DNA from: Casuarina equisetifolia
Lineage: Eukaryota; Streptophyta; Magnoliopsida; Fagales; Casuarinaceae
Direction of reading: 5' to 3'
Assembly (NCBI GenBank): GCA_028551475.1
Contig: CM052356.1
Coordinates: 3,296,001 to 3,360,000 of the forward strand
DNA: 64,000 bases
Made by a program: the position numbers and the translations under genes. Shown piece by piece: positions 11,073-23,099 of the stretch. The notes below the pieces were generated by a model. The model was given only the letters and a program-made list of their open reading frames with translations. It did no database searches and was not told the DNA's origin. Each line of letters opens with the position of its first letter. The stretch's first letter is position 1.

Positions 11073-12399
11073 TGTTCGGTGAATTTGAAATACAAGTGAA
11101 CATGTCGAACAAGTAATATAATGATAAGAAAAGTATCATCCCACAGAGATTGGTAATTATTATGCCAACTAATTACTAACGGTGAACAACTTCTAGAATT
11201 TATCTAACAAATCCAAATTGATAAAGAATAAACTAATCAACTAAATTTAATAAAACTAAATACACAAAATATGTTAGAGTGTCCGATTTCACCATAACTA
11301 TGAGATACTAATGTAGATTATGTATGCTTACAAGAGGGATAATATCTATGTGATGACGGAACTTCCTAATTTATTTACTATCCTATGTCTAGGTATAGCA
11401 AACCTACTTAGTTCATTAATTCACTATATTTCTATATGTGAATTGAAATAAACCAAATGCATTAGGATCTATGAACATTCTCAGTTTACAATAAATCTTT
11501 CGATTATCTTATCACCAAAAGCCACACAAACAATATGGTATATGTCTATCCACATTTAATTCATGGTTATATATTATAAGAAGCAATTGCATATTATTAC
11601 CTCTCAGTCTCAAACATGCACATCAAATCATTCAAGAGGTGGCCAATCACTTAAAAGCATTAAGCATAATAATATATAACTCACATAAATAAAATATCTT
11701 GCAAAACATAATAATCATAAGATTCATACCATCATAATTAGGTTACATCGTAGCTCTAACAAAAATAAACTAAAGCATAAAGAAATAATGAGGAAGAATG
11801 GTAATAAGAAATCAAGAAGGCATCTTGAATCCAAGAACAAGAAGTTTGTCACCCTTTTTGTCTTTTCTTCAAGAAAACCTTGAATTCTTGGCCTCTTTCT
11901 TGAGTTGTGCTCAATTTCCTCCTCCCCCCCCTCTTTCTTTTGCCTTTTCTCTTCTTTTAAATAGGGTTTAGGTTTAGACCTACTCTTATCCTAGTAGAAT
12001 TGGGTCTTAGAGATCTAAAACAATTGGGTTTTGAAAGCTTAATTTAATTAGGTTTTGAACTCCTAATTTAATTAGGCTTTGAACTCCTAATTTAATTAGG
12101 CTTTGAACTCCTAATATGATTAGGTTTTCTAATTATTTAGAAAACCCAATAACAATAAAATCTAATAACAATCATTCAAAGCCTAAGCCCTTCTTGACTC
12201 TCTTGATCATGATATTATGATTTTGCCACACAATAAGCATCAAGCTCTCCATGTTCATCTCTTTTCTCCTTACCTTCTTGTGCTACATAAACAAGATAAA
12301 TTTAAGTAAATAAAGAGGAGTTCAAATGTTTTCTCACAATTATTAAAGTTATTTATTGCCTAAAATAGGTAAAATAACTCTATAAAAATAGAGTTATCA
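11073..12399 (-). repeat. 3' LTR of the gag-only element
   Basis: About 1.33 kb, starting TGTTCGGTGAATTTGAAATA and ending AGAGTTATCA on the plus strand. It matches 15723-17055 almost base for base, with few substitutions. It contains a 24-bp tandem triplet (TTTGAACTCCTAATTTAATT type, about 12050-12115) and a C-run near 11925, both shared with the other LTR. Confidence 0.95.
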
Positions 12400-12418
12400 A
12401 AACTCCCAAACTTAACAT
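12400..12418 (-). other. Polypurine tract of the gag-only element
   Basis: The minus strand reads TTAAGTTTGGGAGTTT directly before the LTR. This is the usual position for the primer of plus-strand DNA synthesis, and the sequence resembles tracts of other plant Ty3-type elements. Confidence 0.65.
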
Positions 12419-12419
12419 T

Positions 12420-13946
12420 TTGCTAGTCCTCTAGCAAAAGCAATAAACAATATATGTTTTAGACAAAACCCCTTTATGATATTCTCCCATAATTGCTTAA
12501 CTTAATAATTCAAAGAAAAATATAGCTTTCTTCCAAACGCCACAATTGTTTCATAAGATAAGATAGACTCTTAACTATGTTGACCACATGTGTGTGTGTG
12601 TGAGTTCTTATCTTTTCAACTATATGCACTCCAAATAGATCCACATTAATATGCAATCTCTCAAAATCTTTAACCAAACCTCATATGTTTGCTTTTCATT
12701 CCTCTCTCCACTAATGTAAGCCAATCATCTAACCAAAAATCAATAGGACTTTTATAAGCTTGTAATGTAAGGCTGGGCTAGGGGTAAGATAAAAGTCATT
12801 TAGGCTTAATTCACCCATGAACACATTACTTTCTAGGATCTCATCGAAAACTCTTGTCACTTTCTACCATCACTTTTCTCATTCTTTTCCGTCTAAAAAT
12901 GCTTGATTTCACTTGGATTCTAATACTCATAAAGCCACAATCATGCTTGCATCAATAAAACAAGTAAAAGTACTAGACATGTAGTCACTGTACTTTTGTC
13001 TTGCCAATCATCTCAATTACTATGCTTAATGGCCTAATTCAAAACATTGAATGACTTAAATATGATAAGGAATGATAAGAGAATTCCATTCTTGGGCAAA
13101 TGTTGTACTTCCTTTCTGTTTTTTTTTTTTTTGTAAAAATGAAATACTATGCCCCACTTAATCATTGTAATCAATTTCTTCCCATGCTCCATCTTCCTTT
13201 CAACCTTTATTCATCTCAAACAAACTTCCATCCTACAAGTTAACATGTTCATGGGCGTGGGACGATAAGATAAGTTGTTTAAGGCTTATGGCTATATATA
13301 TATGGGTGTCATTAAAAAAAATGAATAAGAATCAAGGCTCAGCGGGGTGACTGGTGATAAATAAATATGGTTGGCTTGAAAGGCTCAAACGATCCAAAGA
13401 ATGGCCTAAATCATTTTCTCAATTAGATGCAGCTTAGGATTTAGCCTCAAAAGAAAATCAAACAAATTCTAAGATTTAGGTGAGATCTAAGAAAATCACA
13501 TACTTCACATGAATGTTCTCTAGAGATACACATAATTTTAAAAATGAAGGACTTTTAGTACTCAATAGGTGGATCAACATAATCAAAATCACACTTAACT
13601 CACACCACAATTGTAGGTTTAAACAAAATCTATATCTTCCAAAGAATCACCAAGAATTCACAACATGGGATGTAATCATGACATAAAAAAAATTTCAATC
13701 AAATTTAGCACAAAGGTTCTTTCCCTACCCCTAAACTTGAATGAAGCATTGTCCTCAATGTAAAAACAAAAGAAATCAATAATAAAGAAGGAATAAGAAA
13801 ACTCCCTTGATTGCAGGTTGTCAAAATGGAGTTGTGATGAGCATATAGTGATAGCCTTCTAACCAAACTACTAACAAAATACTTAGGTTGTCTCCCAAGA
13901 AGCGCTTGCTTTATAGTTTTCAGCCAAACTATCCTCCACATGTTGC
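12420..13946 (-). other. Non-coding 3' interior of the gag-only element
   Basis: About 1.5 kb lies between the gag stop and the 3' LTR, and no pol domains are visible in any frame. A short conserved-looking stretch just after gag (13705-13950, minus strand) reads like a decayed extension, with GRQPKYF and SSLGVGKEPLC. The rest is AT-rich and carries a T-run near 13120. Confidence 0.6.
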
Positions 13947-15344
13947 TCAAGGATGATGAAACTCCAATAGTTTAGGAGACAGCTTGTGTCGTTTGATTGT
14001 TGAGCATTCTTCAATTAGCACAACTGTCTCATATACTTTCAACTTCCTTTTGTTCTCCAGTATCTCGTTCAACAATTTTGCACAACTAGATATTTGAACT
14101 GGAGCATCTGCAAAAGAAATGTTAATGTGCAGTTTTAAAGATATATCGAGGAATTTCAAAAACTGCTTATCTTTTATGCATTGTTGGAATCTTTGGGGAG
14201 ATGGAGCTGGAGGCATAAAGGACATAGGATTTTCTGGAACAAGCTTGCTCCTAGGTGCCTCCTCAAGTTGCATGCTGACATCTTCATCATTATCTTTGAG
14301 ACTTTCTTTGTCAACATCAACTTCTCTTACTTGTTTGCCACATGTTAGGGTTATTGCCTCTACAGTATCTTCAAGACTTTTCTCTATATCACTAGGCAAA
14401 GACCCCTCCTGATTCTCTGAGATCATACTAATGAGTTGACTCATCTGCACCTCTAATTTTTGGATTGAAGCTTCTTGTCTTTGGAATCTCTCTTCATTGT
14501 TTTGCATCATCTTAGTGAAGATGTCCTCTAAATTAGGCTTCGACTCTTCGATTTGCTTAAATGTTTGTGGCAGTCTCATATCGTTTGGGTTACTCCATGA
14601 AAAATTTTGATGATTGTGCCATCCCGAATTGTATACATTGGAGTAATAATCATTTTGTGACCTGTTAGGAATCCCAACAAAATTAGCATAATTATTATAA
14701 TAAGGATAAAGGTTACCTGCTTGACATTCCGTGCCCTCATGTGCTCCACCATAAAATTCACATGATCTACTTTGATGTCTCACAACTGGAGTATTTAAGT
14801 TGTCTATCTTCTCATTGAGCACTTCCAAATGTGCAGACATTATGGTGAATATATCTTCTTTATGGACTCTACTCGCTTGATGCATTAGTAGTCTCTCAGT
14901 AGACCATTGATAGCTATTGAATGCCATCTCCTCTAGGAGGTTAAATGCCTCTTCTGGTGTTCTACTATGTAAGTCCCCTCTTGCAGCAAGAAATTTTTGA
15001 CCCAAATCATCCCATGTAGTAATTGATCCTGCAGGAAGAGAAGAGAACCAATTTTTAGTTGTATCTTTAAGAGAAAATGGAAATAGCCTTAACCTGATAA
15101 CATCCTCCATAACTCCGTGATCTCCAATCATGTCACAAAATTCAAGGAATGTTTCAATGTGAGCTTTTGGATCCTCATTTGGTAGCCCACTATATTGCAT
15201 GAAGTTTTGAAGCATCTTGATGGGCACAGGCTTGATCTCAAAGTTATTTGCCTAAATTGCATGCCTAATGCTTGATGTAACATTCCAAAATGTTGGTGCA
15301 ACATAGTCTTTTAAAAGTCTATATGTACCATCATATGTTTCCAT
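13947..15344 (-). pseudogene. gag gene of the LTR element, one nonsense codon
   Basis: The minus-strand frame from ATG at 15344-15342 to the stop at 13947 would be 465 codons long, with one in-frame TAG at 15254-15252 (codon 31). The remaining open part starts at Met 15227 and codes for 426 residues. It contains a Retrotrans_gag domain (DPKAHIETFLEFC, LRLFPFSLKDTTKNWF, SITTWDDLGQKF) and an acidic, Gln-rich C-terminal half with a probable coiled coil (NEERFQRQEASIQKLEVQM). The zinc knuckle is imperfect: CEFYGGAHEGTEC has Tyr where the second Cys is expected. Gag would package the element RNA into virus-like particles. An intact downstream Met could still give a shortened Gag. Confidence 0.85.
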
Positions 15345-15434
15345 CCTTGTTACTTAACAACTTAACAAAGACTTTTTTTTTCTTTGACAACTAAATTTTT
15401 TTTTTCAACAACTTAAGAAAAAACAATTTTTTTT

Positions 15435-15628
15435 CAAGAATTAAAAGAAACGATTTTTTTTTCAAGAATTAAAAGAAACGATTTTTTTTTCAAGAATTAA
15501 AAGAAACGATTTTTTTTTCAAGAATTAAAAGAAACGATTTTTTTTTCAAGAATTAAAAGAAACGATTTTTTTTCAAGAATTTAAAGAAACGATTTTTTTT
15601 TCAAGAATTAAAAAAAATGTTTTCTTAA
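15435..15628. repeat. 28-bp minisatellite in the element's 5' leader
   Basis: The unit CAAGAATTAAAAGAAACGAT plus a run of eight or nine T begins at 15435, 15463, 15491, 15519, 15547, 15574 and 15602. That is seven copies with a period of 27-28 bp, and the last is degraded. It lies between the primer site and gag, in the element's untranslated leader. The copies are almost identical, which suggests slippage or recent expansion. Confidence 0.9.
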
Positions 15629-15698
15629 AAGAAAATAAAAGTTAGATTAAACCTAGAAATTATTCGGTATTAATATTAATCAGCAGTAAAACAACCAA

Positions 15699-15716
15699 TC
15701 CCCGGCAACGGCGCCA
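15699..15716 (-). other. Primer binding site, tRNA-Asp type
   Basis: The plus strand reads TCCCCGGCAACGGCGCCA, identical to the 3' end of plant tRNA-Asp including CCA. On the element's strand this is the familiar TGGCGCCGTTGCCGGGGA primer site, six bases inside the 5' LTR. It fixes the element's orientation as minus. Confidence 0.92.
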
Positions 15717-15722
15717 AAAACT

Positions 15723-17055
15723 TGTTCGGTGAATTTGAAATACAAGTGAACATGTCAAACAAGTAATATAATGATAAGAAAAGTATCGTCCCACAGAGAT
15801 TGGTGATTACTATGCCAACTAATTACTAACAGTGAACAACTCCTAGAATTTATCTAACAAATCCAAATTGATATAGAATAAACTAATCAACTAAATTTAA
15901 TAAAACTAAATACACAAAATATGTTAGAGTGTCCAATTTCACCATAACTATGAGGTACTAATGTAAATTATGTATGCTTGCAAGAGGGATAATATCTATG
16001 TGATGGCGGAACTTCCTAATTTATTTACTATCCTATGTCTAGGTATAGCAAACTTACTTAGTTCATTAATTCACTATATTTCTATATGTGAATGTGAATT
16101 GAAACAAACCAAATGCATTAGGATCTATGAACATTCTCAGTTTACAATAAATCTTTTGATTATCTTATCACCAAAAGCCACACAAATAACATGGTATATG
16201 TCTATCCACATTTAATTCATGGTTATATATTATAAGAAGCAATTGCATATTATTACTTCTCAGTCTCAAACATGCACATCAAATTATTCAAAAGGTGGCC
16301 AATCACTTAAAAGCATTAAGCATAATAATATATAACTCACATAAATAAAATATCTTGCAAAACATAATAATCATAAGATTCATACCATCATAATTAGGTT
16401 ACATCGTAGCTCTAACAAAAATAAACTAAAGCATAAAGAAATAATGAGGAAGAATGGTAATAAGAAATCAAGAAGGCATCTTGAATCCAAGAACAAGAAG
16501 TTTGTCACCCTTTTTGTCTTTTCTTCAAGAAAACCTTGAATTCTTGGCCTCTTTCTTGAGTTGTGCTCAATTTCCTCCTCCCCCCCCTCTTTCTTTTGCC
16601 TTTTCTCTTCTCTTAAATAGGGTTTAGGTTTAGACCTACTCTTATCCTAGTAGAATTGGGTCTTAGAGATCTAAAACAATTGGGTTTTGAAAGCTTAATT
16701 TAATTAGGTTTTGAACTCCTAATTTAATTAGGCTTTGAACTCCTAATTTAATTAGGCTTTGAACTCCTAATATGATTAGGTTTTCTAATTATTTAGAAAA
16801 CCCAATAACAATAAAATCTAATAACAATCATTCAAAGCCCAAGCCCTTCTTGACTCTCTTGATCTTGATATTACGATTTTGCCACATAATAAGCATCAGG
16901 CTCTCCATGTTCATCTCTTTTCTCTTTACCTTCTTGTGCTACATAAACAAGATAAATTTAAGTAAATAAAGAGGATTTCAAATGTTTTCTCACAATTATT
17001 AAAGTTATTTATTGCCTAAAATAGGTAAAATAACTCTATAAAAATAGAGTTATCA
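15723..17055 (-). repeat. 5' LTR of the gag-only element
   Basis: About 1.33 kb, the partner of 11073-12399, with the same TG...CA ends and the same 24-bp tandem triplet (about 16700-16770). A six-base length difference near 16090 (an extra GAATGT-like unit) is one of the few changes between the two. The target duplication GGCAT follows at 17056. Confidence 0.95.
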
Positions 17056-18340
17056 GGCATAAGGACAAATTGCCCCTTAAGAAATACTTGGCATTTTCAT
17101 GGTTTATTCGTATGAGAAAAAGGGTTATCGACTATACATGGTTTCTTTGTGAGTCAGGATGTGTATTTTCATGAAGGTATTTTTCTTTTACACAATTAAA
17201 ACGTGTATCTTATTCTTCTTTTCAAATTTCTTTGGTGAGAACCATTAATGTTGGTCCTAAATTAAAACTTGAGGTTGCACCCATTGCAACTAAGTCTTCA
17301 CTTGCTTTTGTTGAGAAACCTCTCATTATCATTGAGCTTGCATGCACTCTTATCAAGCCAATTTTGCTCCCGCCTAATCACCTTAAGTACTACTTCCCAT
17401 CACTTTTTAGGCTTCATCCCTCTTTTACCATACTGCCTCCACCATTAGTTGCATCTAATGATATCTTTTCTAATGATGAGTCCTAGGGAAATCCTCTATG
17501 TCTTGATGAACTCTTTGAGATCCCTATACGTTGCCTTACTTGGTGTAATAGACCACCTACATGGACCAAAGATTATGTTTATTATACTCTTACCATTATT
17601 GAGAATAACCTTTCTCAGTTCATCTTTCTTATGCTCACTTGCCAGTTTCTACCCAACATTTTATTCCTTCTTCCACGGCAAATACTAAACTTATATATCA
17701 TTATGAGACAATTAAATATCCTAAATGAAAAAATGTCATGGATTAGGAGTTACAAGCTTTGGAGGCTAATGACATTTAGGAGATTGTTGAGTTATCCAAA
17801 GGTGTGAAACCTATAGGATGTGGGTGAATTTTCCAAATCAAGTATCATGTAGTCAACATAGTTGAAAGGCACATAGCTAGATTGGAAACAAAAGGATTCA
17901 ATGAGAAGAAAGGTATTGATTTTCACAAGACATTTGCTTTAGTAGTGAAATATATTATAGTGTAAAATACCTTATCTTTAGCAACTCGGATAATTAGAAG
18001 ATCCCTAAGATAGATCTATATAATGCATTCTTACATGATATTCTTAATAAAGAGGTCTACATGCAATTTCCTTTTGGTGATTTGAATGAAAGGGGGACTA
18101 AAGCTTGCAAGCTCTGTAAGTTTTTTTTTATAATTTGAAGTAATTTTTTGTCAATGGTATGAGAAGTTACAAATGCTTTCTTTATATTGAGGATATTGTT
18201 GAGCTTAAACTACACATGCATTCAACCTTTCATGTTAAAGACTTAAGAGATTTCAATTTTTTAATAGGGTTGAGGTCTTTGAATCATAAAATAAAACTTT
18301 TTGTAAGAGATTCAAATAATAAAAGTTGATTTGAGGTTTT
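17056..18340 (+). mobile_element. Ty1/copia remnant, integrase end and reverse transcriptase (right of nested insertion)
   Basis: This continues the copia reading frame from 11072. It starts with a GHKDKL-type integrase C-terminus and GFFVSQDVYFHEGIF (about 17125-17170). The reverse transcriptase start follows (ELQALEANDI, KPIGCG, ARLETKGFNEKKGIDFHKTF, about 17745-17940), then YMQFPFG-like sequence near 18060. At about 18215-18330 comes HSTFHVKDLRDFNFLIGLRS. The YVDD catalytic stretch is missing or deleted, and stops and shifts are frequent, so it is inactive. No right LTR was recognised. Confidence 0.75.
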
Positions 18341-18639
18341 TGTCAAACCTAACAACATCATAGGCTTTTTCCTGCTGAAAGAATAGGATGATTTCATCAT
18401 TTAGGGTTTCAAATCAAACCCTTAATCATCACATGGTCATTTCGAACAACTTTTATGACAATCGATCACCTCTTATGCAAATCTTCTCATTGAGAATAGA
18501 CATTCAACTACATAAAGAGAAAGGAGTGATTCTTATTTGATTTTAGGAATTAAGGCTTCGAATTAGGCACGACTTAAATTAAAGGCACTCAACCCTTAGT
18601 TGAATGGTGCCATTTTAAAGCTTCACAGCATGCCTCCTT

Positions 18640-18800
18640 TTAAGAGCTATGTTGGGCTTTTTTAATGTGAGCTTGGATTAACTCATGTTTTGTAGGCTTA
18701 GGTTAGCTCACATCTTATGGGCTCAGGTTAGCTCGCATCTTATGGGCTTAGGGAAACCTGCTTCTTATGGGCTCAAGTTATGTTACATTAATCTAAGCTT
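18640..18800. repeat. ~30-bp imperfect tandem repeats
   Basis: Copies of a GGCTTAGGTTAGCTCACATCTTAT-like unit follow one another from about 18690 to 18790 (variants with GCTCAGGTTAGCTCGCATC, then more diverged ones). The flanks, 18341-18640 and 18800-19180, contain no recognisable gene. Confidence 0.65.
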
Positions 18801-19179
18801 ATTTCATAAGTTTGTCATATAAGCTCAATCTGTATATCATAGATTCAGACTTGATGGATTTTTTCTTGCAATAACATAAAGTCCAACATCAAATTCCTTT
18901 TAGTATAAAAACCATGCAATTTATGAATATTATGCAATTCTTAGCTTAGGAAGTATTCTTTCAAGACTTTAATAATATTTCAATATATAAGAATGTAGGA
19001 AATCAGCTACTTTATAATATTATTGATTGACATTATAATTTGCACATCTTTTACTTCCTTTAATTTTATTTTACACATAAGCATACGAAAAACATTTTTA
19101 TATGTTTAGCAACAAAATTTGTTACAATAAAAGATATCTTTTTCCAATAGTATATGCATCATCGAACCATACGTCAAGG

Positions 19180-21590
19180 GTGATTAGAGCTAGTGAGTTA
19201 ATCGCGGGCAATGTTGAGGATATGGAAGAGAAAGGAAAAACATTCTTTTGAAAAATAATATCATGATTGATAAAAAATTTGTTAAGGATAGGATCATAAA
19301 GACAATAACCTTTCTAAGAAGAAAGGTAACCTATAAAAATGTAAGGGGTGGCATGAGGATTGAATTTCTCATGCTCACCAAGGGTGGTGGCATAATAACA
19401 ACAACCAAAGATGCAAAGATGATCAACAAAAGGAGGTTTGTTGAATAATTTCTCAAAAGGAGTGAGACTGTTGAGAGAGGAAAAAAGTAACCAACTGACG
19501 AGGTAAGTAGTGGTGAGAAGGCATTCACCTTAAAATTGAAAGGGAATGTGGCCTTGAAACATGAGGGCTCAAGCAACATCTAATAAATGGCAATGCTTAC
19601 ATTCACCAACTCAATTTTGCTGAGGGGTATAGACATATAAACTCTTATGGAGAATCCCATGGCTAGTAAGAAAAGAGCGACATTCCATAAAAAAAAAAAT
19701 TCAGTGCCATTGTTGAAATGAATTTTTGAATTGGTGGAGATCATGGCGAGAAAAGACTTATGACTTCAATTGGAGAAGAAAAGTCCAAGTAGCTTAAGAG
19801 AAATAATCAATAGTCATGAGAAAATATCAAGCATTATCATGAGAGGAAGTCTAGTGAAGGCCCTAAACATCCATGTGAACAAGTTTAAAAAGAGATTGAG
19901 TGGTAGTGGTGCATGTTGGGAAGGCACTATGAGATTGAGTGTGTATTGGTGTGATAAAATTTTAGAGAGGAATGACCAAAACGATAATGCCAAATGTCAT
20001 AACTAATAGTGTTGAAAAAAATTGAATTACAACTAGAAGACAGATCGGGAATGCATGAAGTATTCTTTAGGAAAATAAATAATGTTGAAAAACATGATAA
20101 AAGGAATCCAAAATAGAAGAACAAAGGAAGTACAACCCTCAATCAACCTTACCGAGCCCAATTAGAGCCCTAATCGTACATTCCTAAAAAACACAAAAAT
20201 CATAAAAAAAATATGGCCATAAAATTATTATCATGGGTGAGTTTTCTTATAGATAATAAACTGTGTCTAAAATGTGGAGCAAAAAAAACATGATTCAGGT
20301 GTAGAGTGGGATAAGGGCAAAGGTGTCTTATGTGGGTTATGGGACTATGAGACTTATCAAGTAAAGTAATTGATATAAAGGTTGCACAAGGAAAAAAAGG
20401 AATCTAAAATGTGCAAATCACGTGTAATGTGGTTACTTGGCTCAAAGTCAATTATCCAAGTAGAAGGAAGAAGTTGAGAAGGAAAAGAAATACTTGAGAA
20501 GTTAGTTGTTGAATCAATATAACTCATATGATTACAGAGAGAGACTAGTTTTGTTTACTAATTTGCAATGAGTTGGAGTCTAGATGGGCCACCATAAATG
20601 TTGCCAAGGCTAGGGGTGGAAGAGCCCAATAAACCTACACTTGGATAAGGAAGAGGATTAGTTAAATAGTTAGGCCCACTATAAGTCTCCAATGATGAGT
20701 ATTTAGGCCCAAAACCAAGTGGATTGGGAGGCCTAAACCTAATAAGAGGCAATTAGTAGTTGCAGCATGATAAGCCAAAGGCCTAGTGGTAGAGGGCTTC
20801 TTTTGAGATGAACTTTTATGTTTGGACTTCCAATTAGGTGGGTAGCCCATGAGAACGAAGCATGCCTATTTAACATGAGCAAGTTTTTTGCAATGAGAGC
20901 ACATGGGGCACTATCTAGAAGGCCCATATGTGTTGTAAGTTAAGGTGGACCCTTTTGGTCCAATAGGCTGGGAGTGAGATGGTGGGCTTAACAACCCATC
21001 CTACACCTGCGTGAGGCCAAGCCCATAAGGTAAGTTAGTTAGCTTGTGTTGAGACAATGAGGCCTGTTGTGCAGTAAAGGCATTGCTATTACCAGCACTG
21101 GAAACACAACCGTTAGAAGTAGGCTAATGGAGATCTTATTTGACGAGGGTGTGGAGCTTTTCTAGAGAAGGAAGCTCCTTACAAGAAAGGATGTTCAAGT
21201 GGAGCATGTAAAACTTCTCTAGGAAAGAAAACAGGAACTTGAGTGTGTGATTCTCTGCCTCGTGTGCTCAGAGCTACAAGTTGATGTCCCAGTCATAGCG
21301 ACCACACTCGTAATGAAGCAGAGGTTAGGGATTGTCTAGATCACTCCAGAGGTCCTTTAAGTGAAGATAAAAAGTAGTGAGGTCATTGCTAAAGGCACTG
21401 GTGTTAAGATGAAGGTCATCAATAACATGTTGAATGGTGAATTTTTGAGTGTCAGTGATGCAATTATAGCTATCCTTCAGCATGGTCCAAATTTTGGTGA
21501 CAATGAGTCTAGAAATCATCAATTCCAGAGTATGGTGGTGCTTTTTGCGGTAAGGAAGTGCTCCCTGTGATTGAAGATGAAAACAAGCCA
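19180..21590 (-). mobile_element. Second Ty1/copia remnant (gag to integrase), minus strand
   Basis: Read on the minus strand, a Gag segment lies at 21325-21522 (SRLIVTKIWTMLKDSY, FYLHLKDLWSDLDNP). A zinc knuckle follows at about 20845-20910 (CSHCKKLAHVK, one stop, ACFVLMGYPPNW). The integrase zinc region comes next near 20000 (HYRFGHSSLKFYH). The end of the integrase follows at 19330-19580, spread over more than one frame and recognisable mostly from its order. Stops are frequent, and no reverse transcriptase or LTR was found, so this is a truncated, dead copy. It ends about 100 bp before the first ANK2 exon. Confidence 0.7.
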
Positions 21591-23099
21591 GATCGCGCTT
21601 GGGAAAAATTGGTACAAAACTATGATGTGGAAGTTGGTATTAAACAAGGTTTTTTCCTTTCTCTCTTTCACTCTCAATATTGTACATGCCTAAATATTTT
21701 ACGTGTATAATGTACATAAATTCTACTCTAGATGGAGAAAATTATGCGGATTGGAGAAGCTGGATGGAATCTGATTTGATGTTTCTTCAACTTTGGGACA
21801 TTATTGAACCATCCACTGACCCTATCGACCCAGAAGATGATGAAGTTGCGTCTGCGACTTGGAGGGAGAAGAATTTCAGGGCTTTAGAAGAGATTCGAAT
21901 TTTTTGTGGATGGAGAGCGCTTTTTACGATTAAGGATATAAGTTTGGCAAAAAGTGCTTGGAATATCTTGGAAGAAGCATATAACGAGCCAGGTTTCTCT
22001 ATCTCTCTAGATAATTTTTAATTATCATTTACAAAATGTTAGATTTTATACACTATTGTTAATAAAAATAATATTTGTAGACATGGTCCTAAGATCATTA
22101 AATATTGAAGGGTTTGGTGTCACAAATCAAAATAAGCATTCATAAGGTCTTTTGCGGTCCTTCACAAACTGCTTTCATTTGATTTTGTCCTCTAAACAAA
22201 ACAATTCAAATCTTGATAGTGAAGCGCTTCGTTGAGGCTGTGAAACGAGGAGAAAGGGAAATTGCAGAGAAGTTACTCATACATCATCCACGTCTAAAGA
22301 CAGATAAGATCACACCTCAGGGCGAGACAGCTCTTTATATTGTTGTGCTTGTGGACAATGAGCAAAGTGTGGAATTGTTGTTGAAGCAAACAGAGTCAAC
22401 GCACCCTCTTTGTAACTCTGATAATCGGGGTTTTACAGCTTTAGGCATGGCAATCCTTCGTGGTAAGAGCCTAATGGTGAAGTGCATACTGAGGAAGAAG
22501 AAGGAGTTGATCGGAGTTCAAGTCGCGAATGAACGTATACCAGTTGTACTAGCCATTGAATATGGGAACAAAGTTTTAGCTCACTATCTCTGTAAAAGAA
22601 CTCCAGTAAGAGTTCTAAAGAAAGATAAAGGCATTCATGGTGCCACTGTTTGAACTCATGCTATATATAATGGAATGTTAGGTGAGCAATGTTCCTCTAA
22701 CTCTCCATTAATCATTATTTCAATAATCTTATAGTTCACAATATAAGTATTCTTCTGTATTCATTTTTTTTTGTGACGTGATATGATGCAATAGAGATTG
22801 CTTTAGACTTAATCAGGCAGCATCCACCTTTGGCTCTCGCTGTCGACATGGATGGTTGCTCCACTTTGTATGCATTGGCTTCTACGCCTAATGCATTTTC
22901 GACTGACAAGCAACCTGTGTTTTGGAAGCGATGGATCTATTTCCTGTGTCATCACTCTTTTGGCAGCTTGTTCAATTGTTCAGGTATTTCGCAAACTCCA
23001 TGGATATACGAGTTTAGTTCTAGAAGCATTATATGTAAACATTATACGCATTATTGCTCTCACAAGAGCTTGCCTTTGTATGGTGAATTTTAAAAAATG

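Larger units (their letters stand above)
11073..17055 (-). mobile_element. Gag-only (TR-GAG-like) LTR retrotransposon, non-autonomous
   Basis: This is a structurally complete element of about 6.0 kb. It has long LTRs (TG...CA) at both ends, a 5-bp target duplication (GGTAT at 11068-11072, GGCAT at 17056-17060, one mismatch), a tRNA-Asp primer site and a polypurine tract. It reads on the minus strand. The 3.3-kb interior holds a Ty3-type gag gene but nothing resembling protease, reverse transcriptase or integrase, so it would depend on another element for mobility. Gag-only plant elements of this kind have been named TR-GAG. The LTRs look nearly identical, with scattered single-base differences, so insertion was fairly recent. 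It landed in the integrase region of an older copia copy. Confidence 0.9.

Noticed and set aside
15435..15628. CRISPR-like regular repeats
   Set aside because: The units abut with no unique spacers, and the context is a plant retrotransposon leader. It is a minisatellite.
15699..15716. Partial tRNA-Asp gene
   Set aside because: Only the 3' acceptor end is present, at the correct place for an LTR element primer site.
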